NCBI GenBank assembly: GCA_016297405.1
Contig: JAEDGP010000009.1
Span: 1-42,539, forward strand
Source of the DNA: Treponema sp.
GTDB lineage: Bacteria; Spirochaetota; Spirochaetia; Treponematales; Treponemataceae
Reading direction: 5' to 3'
DNA: 42,539 nt
A program made the position numbers and the translations under genes. The notes beneath the pieces were generated by a model. It was not told the DNA's origin and ran no database searches. It worked only from the letters and a program-made list of their open reading frames with translations. Shown piece by piece: positions 36,969 through 42,539 of the stretch (positions are counted from its first letter, which is position 1; each line of letters opens with the position of its first letter).

Positions 36969-37508
36969 ATGAAAAATATTCTTTTGCACGTTACAGGATC
37001 AATTTCCGCATTCAAGGCCTGCAGCCTTATCAGCCTGCTTACAAAAAAAGGCTTTAATGTTCGTGTAATTGCCACACAGGATGCCCTTCAGTTCGTGGGG
37101 AAAGCAAGCTTTGAAGGCCTTAGCCACAATAAGCTTGAAACAGGCATGTTCAACAATGATGATCCAATTCCTCATATAAATCTGGCGCAAAACTGGGCCG
37201 ATTTGATAATCAGCTATCCATGCAGTGCCAACACAATCAGCCGACTGGCCGCTGGCCTTGCGGATGATCTTTTTGGCGCAGTGTGCCTGGCAAATAATTT
37301 TCAAAAGCCTTTGCTAATTGCTCCTGCAATGAATACGCAAATGTTTCGCCATCCGGCTACCCAGGAAAACCTTAAAAAACTTGAAAGCTGGGGCGCTAAA
37401 ATCCTGCCATGCGGCGAAGGCGAAATGGCCTGCGGAACAGTTGGAATCGGAAGACTTCTGGAACCTTCCCAGGTTTTTGAATTCATCGAAAAAGAACTTG
37501 ATCTTTAG
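36969..37508 (+). CDS. coaC: Phosphopantothenoylcysteine decarboxylase (stand-alone CoaC)
   Basis: 179 aa flavoprotein. It decarboxylates phosphopantothenoylcysteine to 4'-phosphopantetheine with FMN. Motifs: VTGSISAFKACSL (FMN site), the catalytic His in DPIPHINLAQNWAD, PCSANTISRLAAGLADDL, PAMNTQM (substrate clamp) and the active-site Cys in GEMACGTVGIGRL. ATG at 36969 has GGAG 5 nt upstream; six codons of open frame precede it without signal. In most bacteria this domain is fused to CoaB; here the two are separate genes 15 nt apart. Confidence 0.95.
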   Translation: MKNILLHVTGSISAFKACSLISLLTKKGFNVRVIATQDALQFVGKASFEGLSHNKLETGMFNNDDPIPHINLAQNWADLIISYPCSANTISRLAAGLADDLFGAVCLANNFQKPLLIAPAMNTQMFRHPATQENLKKLESWGAKILPCGEGEMACGTVGIGRLLEPSQVFEFIEKELDL

Positions 37509-37523
37509 CAAAAGGAGCTAAAA

Positions 37524-38195
37524 TTGAAAATTCTGGTGACGGGCGGCGGTTCAGAAGAACCAATCGACAATGTGCGTGCAGTTTGTAATTTCTCTACAGG
37601 CAGAACAGCTTCGTTTCTTGCAGATTATTTTGCATCCCAGGGACACAATGTTACTGCAATCATGTCGCAAAAAGCCGTACATCCACAGAACAAAAACATC
37701 TGCCTGATTACCTACAGAACATTCGCAGAACTTCAGCAGGCACTGCAACGCCAATGTGAATCCGGCAACTTTCAGGCAATCGTTCATGCCGCTGCAGTAA
37801 GCGACTACAGTCCCCAGACAATCCAGATTGACGGGCAAACCTTCCAAGCCGGCGCCTTTTCCAAAATACCGCCTGGAAGGGAACTGATAATCAAAATGCG
37901 CAAAAATCCAAAGCTTGTAGACTCACTAAAAACCTGGGCCGGTCAAAATACCAAAGTTATAGCCTTCAAGCTTACAAGCGATGCAACAATGGATAAGCGC
38001 ATTGCTGCCGTAAACAAAATATTTGATTCGAACAAGGACCAGACCCTTGCCCCGGATTTTGTTGTAAGTAATGATTTGAGCGAAATCACCAGGGAACTTC
38101 ATCCTTTCCGGATCTTTGCAAAAGACAAGACTGCCGCTTATGACGGCAAAACAAATGAAGAACTTGCAAAATCAATTTTGCAGGCCATGGAGTAA
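37524..38195 (+). CDS. coaB: Phosphopantothenate-cysteine ligase (stand-alone CoaB)
   Basis: 223 aa. It couples cysteine to 4'-phosphopantothenate. The N-terminus KILVTGGGSEEPIDNVRAVCNFSTGRTASFLADYF is the CoaB nucleotide-binding region, with NFSTG where bifunctional enzymes usually have NxSSG; AAAVSDY, IAFKLTSDA and PDFVVSNDLSEI follow. Initiation is at a TTG at 37524, supported by AAAGGAG 5 nt upstream and the lack of a nearby ATG. The monofunctional form resembles streptococcal CoaB. coaX begins 4 nt after its stop. Confidence 0.93.
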   Translation: MKILVTGGGSEEPIDNVRAVCNFSTGRTASFLADYFASQGHNVTAIMSQKAVHPQNKNICLITYRTFAELQQALQRQCESGNFQAIVHAAAVSDYSPQTIQIDGQTFQAGAFSKIPPGRELIIKMRKNPKLVDSLKTWAGQNTKVIAFKLTSDATMDKRIAAVNKIFDSNKDQTLAPDFVVSNDLSEITRELHPFRIFAKDKTAAYDGKTNEELAKSILQAME

Positions 38196-38199
38196 AAAT

Positions 38200-38970
38200 A
38201 TGCTGCTTGCATTGGATGTGGGAAACACTCAGATTACCGGCTGTCTTTTTGACGAAGAACGTCTGGTACTTCAATTCCGCCGCACCACTTCAGTAGGAAA
38301 CAGTTCAGATGAAATCGGGATTTTTCTTCGCACAGTCATTCGCGAAAACGCTTTTCACTGGCAAAAAATCGATCGTATCGGCATCTGCTCCGTAGTTCCA
38401 TCCATAAATTATTCCCTTTCAAGCGCCATAAAAAAATACTTCAACCTGGATCCCCTTTTCATTCAGGCAGGAATCAAAACTGGTCTCAAACTCAAATATG
38501 CAAACCCAAAAGAAATCGGCGCTGACCGCATTGCCGGAGCAATCGGAGCCACTGCCATTCATCCCGACACGAACCTTATCATCATAGATATGGGAACCGC
38601 CACCACAATAGACTGCGTAACCGCAAATAAGGAATATCTTGGCGGCGCAATTCTTTCTGGGCTTAGAATAAGCATCGAAGCTTTGGCAAATGGAACCGCA
38701 AAACTCCCATCAGTAGAAATCGCAAAACCTGATCATGTTTGCGGAACAAGCACAATCGAAGCCATCCAAAGCGGGCTTTATTACGGAAACGCAGGAGCGA
38801 TCAAGGAATTCTGCTATCTGTACCAGAAAAGCATTTTCAAAGGTGAAAAACCTTTCATCATCGGAACAGGTGGTTTTTCACGAATTTTTGAAGAATACAA
38901 TCTTTTCAACGAAATCTGTCCGGAGCTCGTTCTTTTGGGCGTAAAAAAAGCCGTTGAAATGAATCAATAA
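38200..38970 (+). CDS. coaX: Type III pantothenate kinase
   Basis: 256 aa from ATG at 38200, where GGAG overlaps the coaB stop; a longer frame inside coaB is rejected. It is an ASKHA-fold kinase that phosphorylates pantothenate and, in this type, is not inhibited by CoA and uses K+ or NH4+. Motifs: LALDVGNTQITGCLF (phosphate 1), PKEIGADRIAGAIGA (substrate), IIDMGTATTIDCV (phosphate 2) and GGAILSGLRIS. Its place between coaB and panD matches its job. Confidence 0.95.
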   Translation: MLLALDVGNTQITGCLFDEERLVLQFRRTTSVGNSSDEIGIFLRTVIRENAFHWQKIDRIGICSVVPSINYSLSSAIKKYFNLDPLFIQAGIKTGLKLKYANPKEIGADRIAGAIGATAIHPDTNLIIIDMGTATTIDCVTANKEYLGGAILSGLRISIEALANGTAKLPSVEIAKPDHVCGTSTIEAIQSGLYYGNAGAIKEFCYLYQKSIFKGEKPFIIGTGGFSRIFEEYNLFNEICPELVLLGVKKAVEMNQ

Positions 38971-39001
38971 ATATTGATAATTAATAAACAGGAGCCAGAC
39001 T

Positions 39002-39352
39002 ATGCAAATTGAAATCTTAAAAGCAAAACTTCACCGTGCAACAGTTACAGATGCAAACCTGAACTACGAAGGCTCAATCAGCATCGATACAGAACTTTGC
39101 AAAGCCGCAGGAATGCACAACTATGAAAAAGTTGATATTCTGAACGTAAACAACGGAGAACGCTTTTCCACATACATCATTCCAGGCACAAAAGGACAGA
39201 TTTGTCTGAATGGTGCCGCAGCCCGCAAAGCTTGTCCTGGCGACAAGGTCATCATCGTAACCTACACCCACATTGATGAAGAAAAAGCTGATTTATGGAA
39301 CCCAAAAATTGTTCTGCTGAATGAGGACAATTCAATCAAAAGCATAAAATAG
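39002..39352 (+). CDS. panD: Aspartate 1-decarboxylase
   Basis: 116 aa. The proenzyme is cleaved between G24 and S25 (NYEGSISID) to form the catalytic pyruvoyl group, and then makes beta-alanine from aspartate for PanC. Other family segments: LKAKLHRATVTDANL with the conserved Lys and Arg, and INGxAAR as LNGAAARKACPGDKVII. AGGAG stands 9 nt before the ATG. tcdA follows immediately. Confidence 0.97.
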   Translation: MQIEILKAKLHRATVTDANLNYEGSISIDTELCKAAGMHNYEKVDILNVNNGERFSTYIIPGTKGQICLNGAAARKACPGDKVIIVTYTHIDEEKADLWNPKIVLLNEDNSIKSIK

Positions 39353-39353
39353 C

Positions 39354-40094
39354 ATGTTAGATCAGTTTTCCAGAACCCGCCTGACTTTTGGCAAAGACAA
39401 TATGGAAAAACTCCACAAAGCCCGCGTTATTATTTTTGGAATCGGCGGTGTGGGAAGCTATGTTGTAGAAGCGTTGGCCCGCACAGGAATTGGTTTTATT
39501 GATCTTGTAGACAACGACGAATACAGTCTTACAAACATAAACCGCCAGCTTTATGCGCTTCATTCAACAATCGGACAAAGCAAAGTAGATGTGGCAAAAC
39601 AACGAATCATGGACATAAATCCTGAATGCAGCGTAAATACATTCAAAACGTTCTATTTGCCAGAAAATGCCGGTCAATTCGATTTTTCCAAATACGACTA
39701 CATAATAGACTGCATCGATACGGTTTCGGCTAAACTGGATTTGATTCTGCGGGCAAAAGCGCACAAAATCCCAGTGATAAGCGCAATGGGGGCCGGCAAC
39801 AAAGTGGATCCCACAAAACTCAAGGTAGCAGACATCAGCCGCACCAGCGTATGTCCACTGGCAAGAGTAATGCGCAACGAACTTAAAAAACGGGGCCTCA
39901 AACGGCTTAAATGCGTTTTTTCTACAGAACCTGCAATAAAACCAGTATTGGAAGAAGAATACGAAATGAAAGGGAAAGGTGCGGCGCCAGGAAGCAATGC
40001 ATTTGTGCCTTCCGTTGCCGGCCTTTTGATTGCAAGCGAAGTTGTCCGGGATTTATGCCAGTTTCATGTTACAGATCTTTTTAAAAACCAATAA
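39354..40094 (+). CDS. tcdA: tRNA threonylcarbamoyladenosine dehydratase (TcdA/CsdL, E1-like)
   Basis: 246 aa ThiF-fold protein. The adenylation site GIGGVGSYVVEALARTGIG (residues 29-47) and DNDEYSLTNINRQLYAL are typical, as is CIDTVSAKLDL; AAPGSNAFVPSVAGLLIA is the TcdA C-terminal hallmark. It uses ATP to cyclise t6A37 of tRNA into ct6A. The zinc CxxC pairs of many ThiF proteins are absent, as in TcdA. The ATG is 1 nt after the panD stop without a Shine-Dalgarno, so it depends on coupling. It is a passenger in the coenzyme A operon. Confidence 0.92.
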   Translation: MLDQFSRTRLTFGKDNMEKLHKARVIIFGIGGVGSYVVEALARTGIGFIDLVDNDEYSLTNINRQLYALHSTIGQSKVDVAKQRIMDINPECSVNTFKTFYLPENAGQFDFSKYDYIIDCIDTVSAKLDLILRAKAHKIPVISAMGAGNKVDPTKLKVADISRTSVCPLARVMRNELKKRGLKRLKCVFSTEPAIKPVLEEEYEMKGKGAAPGSNAFVPSVAGLLIASEVVRDLCQFHVTDLFKNQ

Positions 40095-40107
40095 ACAGAC
40101 GCCTTTT

Positions 40108-42009
40108 TTAGTGTCTATCCCCCATAGCCTTGTGATATGCCTGTTTCTTTTCATACATAATTTTATCAACTTCTTCTACTGCTTCTTCCAGAGTCCATAC
40201 ACAATTTGGAGGCAAAGAAATTGACCCGATACTTGCGGAGAGAACATAAGGAAGCTGCATTACATTCGTTTTTTTATTGATTCGATCTGTAATCAAAGTA
40301 CAGTAATCTTCTCCATGATAGTTTCTGCTGTTTCCCACAACCAAAAATTCATCACCACCATAACGAATGCAAAGCCAGTTTTTTGGCACAGTCTCCAAAA
40401 CTGCGGCAGAAATTGTTTTTACGGCCAGATCGCCGTGTAAATGCCCGAATTTATCGTTGATTGTCTTCATGGAGTTAATATCAACAAAGAAAAGAATTGT
40501 CTGCAATCCATTCTTTTTGTTGTTTTCGTAAAATGGCTTTGCAAGCTTGTTCAAACCAATACGATTGAGCATTCCAGAAAGAGCATCTTGAGTAGACATC
40601 TTAAAATTCTGCTGGCTTATGATTTTGTACATGTTGCGTCTTCTAAAACGTTCAATACTGTTTCCAAATACTTTTGTCCAGATATAGCCAAAATTGTTGT
40701 CCATCACTTCCAGATTGTTTTTGGAAACATAATAACCATGCACATAAAAGTGATGAAAAATCGGCATTATAAGGAAAATATCACCTTGCTCCAGGGAAAT
40801 GAATTTTGCCGGAAGCAGAGCTCTTGTAGGAATAAGCTCACGAATATTTTTCTTGTTCTTGAAAATCGAAACAATTGACTGAACATTCTGGCCATAATCC
40901 AGATTCTGCGGCAAATTTTCTTCTGAATTGATAAGAACCGAACTCCAGTCAGATTTTAAGAAAATGCAAAAATCTTCACCTTCAAAGTGGTGGGATTTTC
41001 CAAAAAAGTTTTCCAGATTTGTAAGCAATGTAAAAATATCACCAGCTTCTGTAAAAATTTCTTCTATTTTTTCCAGCTGAACATTAAATTCCTGCGATCT
41101 GCTCATTTCGTTCATAAAGCTCAGATTAGACTGCACCTGCTGCTCTTTTTTACTGTATTCGCAACCACAAGAACGGCGGAAAATCGGTGAACTTTTCACT
41201 TTGAGGGCCACATTTTCTTTTGAACCGCTTAAAATTCTAGAAGCAACTTCAAAGCCAACCTGTTCCGCATTGCTGCGAACTGTAGTCAAAGCCGGATTTA
41301 TGCTTTTTGAAAAAACGTTATCGTCATAGCCAACAATCTTCATTTTTCCAGGAACGTCGATTTCATTCTCTTCACAAGCTTTCAAAGCTCCCAAAGCCGT
41401 AAGATCGTTTGCGCATACCAAAACTTCGGGAACAGGTTTTTCGCTTTCGATATAATCTTTCATGAAATTATATGCCAGATGATAATTTGACGCTTCTATC
41501 TGGTGCACATTTTCAAAACTGGATTTTACATTATTGTCTGCCAGTGCAGTTCTATAAGCTTTATATCGTTCAGCAAAATTAATATTGGTCTCACGGCCAC
41601 CTAAAAAAGCAAAATCCTTGCATCCATGATCTATTATAAGGTGAGTCATAATTTCATAAAAGCCAGAATAGTTATCGATGCTTATATGGCCCAACCCTTC
41701 CAGTTTTCGATTGATTGAAACTGCAGGTTTTCCGGATTTTATGATTCGTAACCGTTCCTTTTCCAGAACACGATTGTTGTTGATCAAATCTGAAAGCAGA
41801 ACAATGCCATCATAATCTTCATATTTGATGAGGTTAAAAATCGAGTAACCAGTTGTATTTGGCAATCCAGAAAATTCTGTAAAATTATATGCGTTAAATA
41901 CATACAAATCCACACATTTATATTTTGTTGCCCGTTTCATTCCGGCCAGAAAATCCTGGATAAAATTGTATGACCATCCGCAGGACAGAACTGCAATTTT
42001 TTGCTTCAT
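40108..42009 (-). CDS. Cytosolic LacI-type sugar-sensor domain fused to GGDEF
   Basis: 633 aa. Residues 1-285 are a periplasmic-binding-protein-like fold of the LacI/Peripla_BP_3 kind (IAVLSCGWSYNFIQDFLAGM, DGIVLLSDLI, CANDLTALGALKACEENEID, KIVGYDDNVFSKSINPALTTV) but neither a LacI HTH nor a signal peptide precedes it. A middle linker (about 290-475) with coiled-coil and GAF-like stretches follows, then a GGDEF domain with FVDINSMKTINDKFGHLHGD and RYGGDEF at 549-555, predicting diguanylate cyclase activity. No RxxD inhibition site lies before GGDEF. It likely turns a cytosolic sugar signal into c-di-GMP. Convergent with tcdA, 13 nt apart. No Shine-Dalgarno. Confidence 0.92.
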   Translation of the reverse strand: MKQKIAVLSCGWSYNFIQDFLAGMKRATKYKCVDLYVFNAYNFTEFSGLPNTTGYSIFNLIKYEDYDGIVLLSDLINNNRVLEKERLRIIKSGKPAVSINRKLEGLGHISIDNYSGFYEIMTHLIIDHGCKDFAFLGGRETNINFAERYKAYRTALADNNVKSSFENVHQIEASNYHLAYNFMKDYIESEKPVPEVLVCANDLTALGALKACEENEIDVPGKMKIVGYDDNVFSKSINPALTTVRSNAEQVGFEVASRILSGSKENVALKVKSSPIFRRSCGCEYSKKEQQVQSNLSFMNEMSRSQEFNVQLEKIEEIFTEAGDIFTLLTNLENFFGKSHHFEGEDFCIFLKSDWSSVLINSEENLPQNLDYGQNVQSIVSIFKNKKNIRELIPTRALLPAKFISLEQGDIFLIMPIFHHFYVHGYYVSKNNLEVMDNNFGYIWTKVFGNSIERFRRRNMYKIISQQNFKMSTQDALSGMLNRIGLNKLAKPFYENNKKNGLQTILFFVDINSMKTINDKFGHLHGDLAVKTISAAVLETVPKNWLCIRYGGDEFLVVGNSRNYHGEDYCTLITDRINKKTNVMQLPYVLSASIGSISLPPNCVWTLEEAVEEVDKIMYEKKQAYHKAMGDRH

Positions 42010-42126
42010 AAGACAGCTTTACTCTACACAAAATATTTACGCATAAAACAACCTCTTAAAACTGCAATTTTTTAAGCTGTTCCAAAACGTATCGATTAAT
42101 TATACCACAGAATCAGATTTTTCCTA

Positions 42127-42204
42127 TTAAAATTCCAAATCGTCTGCAAAATACACAAGTTCGTCATCAGATTCCGTTGTTTTCAGTATTCTAAACTGCG
42201 CTAT
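42127..42204 (-). pseudogene. Short open frame after the transposase stop codon
   Basis: In frame past the TAA at 42205-42207 the minus strand stays open for 25 codons (ending RILKTTESDDELVYFADDLEF), then stops. The acidic text does not look like transposase and may be the tail of a gene that lost its front to the IS. The DNA between this and the GGDEF start (42010-42126) holds nothing I can name. Confidence 0.3.
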
Positions 42205-42369
42205 TTAGTCAACCAGTCCTGCAATTGCCTGTGCTTTCCATTGAGAATTCTGATTCGGGTGAACGTCGAACTTTACTGCAATTTCCTGAATCGTTGATTC
42301 CTCTCGTAATGCTTCAAGTGTAACTTTTGCCTTGAAATCCTTACTGAACGACTGTCGCTTTTTTGCCAT
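42205..42369 (-). pseudogene. IS3-type transposase OrfA remnant
   Basis: 54 codons from an ATG at 42369: MAKKRQSFSKDFKAKVTLEA, then REESTIQEIAVKFDVHPNQ and SQWKAQAI, the N-terminal helix-turn-helix of IS3-family OrfA (HTH_Tnp_1 type). Intact copies are about 90-110 aa; this one stops at GLVD and no OrfB follows in the remaining minus-strand DNA. The usual HPNQI is HPNQN here. AAGG lies upstream. It is a decayed insertion sequence fragment. Confidence 0.85.
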
Positions 42370-42460
42370 GTGCCTACCGCCTTGTTTAGTTTATCGGCTG
42401 TTTGCACCTTAAACCTGCTCCTTTTTCTGTGTTGTTTTACGCACTCATTTAAAAAAATCT

Positions 42461-42539
42461 ATGTCAGTTTTAACAAGCGGTGATTTGCGCGAAAAAAGTT
42501 CTGGCGGCAAAATTCAGAAAAAGCGCATTGAACGAAAGA
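42461..42539 (+). CDS. Possible start of an unassigned gene (cut by the window edge)
   Basis: ATG at 42461 opens 26 codons to the window end (MSVLTSGDLREKSSGGKIQK...), rich in K, S, G and R. No Shine-Dalgarno is visible, only an A-rich stretch before the ATG. Nothing can be assigned from so few residues; it may be a gene start or chance. Confidence 0.3.
   Translation, partial: MSVLTSGDLREKSSGGKIQKKRIERK

Noticed and set aside
38116..38199. Extended CoaX N-terminus
   Set aside because: It lies inside coaB out of frame; the DVGNT motif of the family starts a few residues after the ATG at 38200.
42007..42060. Leaderless promoter for the sensor-GGDEF gene
   Set aside because: No -10-like hexamer at 5-7 nt from the ATG; TAGAGT at 11 nt is too weak and too far.

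Overview
The window reads as a chromosomal piece of an AT-rich host-associated spirochaete, most likely a gut or rumen Treponema. This is inferred from the gene set (PEGA-domain periplasmic protein, TrpR-type repressor, DUF3737-PatB pair, cytosolic sugar-sensor GGDEF protein, CstA, ankyrin lipoprotein) and from GC-rich intergenic elements of a kind I associate with Treponema. No alignment was run. There is no prophage, CRISPR array, tRNA or rRNA. The only clear mobile-element trace is an IS3-type transposase fragment near the right end.

Layout. From 1 to 34.3 kb almost everything is on the minus strand: a metallo-beta-lactamase-fold hydrolase, a PEGA protein, radC, a SulP transporter, glycogen genes glgP and glgX, era, a secreted protein of unknown function, DUF1015, hpf, an orphan DNA methyltransferase, a zinc/cadmium efflux pair (arsR-family regulator plus P-type ATPase), trpR, a very large ankyrin lipoprotein, patB-DUF3737, a structured small RNA, an M18 aminopeptidase, a DUF436 protein, cstA with a small partner, DUF1232, and an rsuA-type pseudouridine synthase. 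Only rpoN (sigma-54) and a chemotaxis receptor face the other way. From 34.4 to 40.1 kb a plus-strand block holds a GDT1-type manganese/calcium transporter and a pantothenate/coenzyme A operon (panB-panC-coaC-coaB-coaX-panD-tcdA). The right end has a LacI-type sensor fused to GGDEF, the IS fragment and the start of an unassigned ORF.

How the genes work together. panB, panC and panD make pantothenate; coaX phosphorylates it; the unfused coaB and coaC take it to phosphopantetheine. Ketopantoate reductase, coaD and coaE are not here. glgX and glgP together break down glycogen. The arsR-family gene and the ATPase form a self-regulated metal-export operon with a clear operator.

Most notable observations. 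(1) About eleven genes without a Shine-Dalgarno sequence have a -10-like hexamer ending 5-7 nt before the start codon, several with an extended TGn motif, which predicts a large class of leaderless mRNAs beside ordinary SD-led genes. (2) The panB leader can fold into a hairpin with two bulged adenosines, the hallmark of the pan RNA motif. (3) An independent small RNA of about 197 nt, with its own promoter, closing stem and terminator, lies at 27.25-27.45 kb. (4) GC-rich hairpin elements sit between genes and inside the pan/coa operon.
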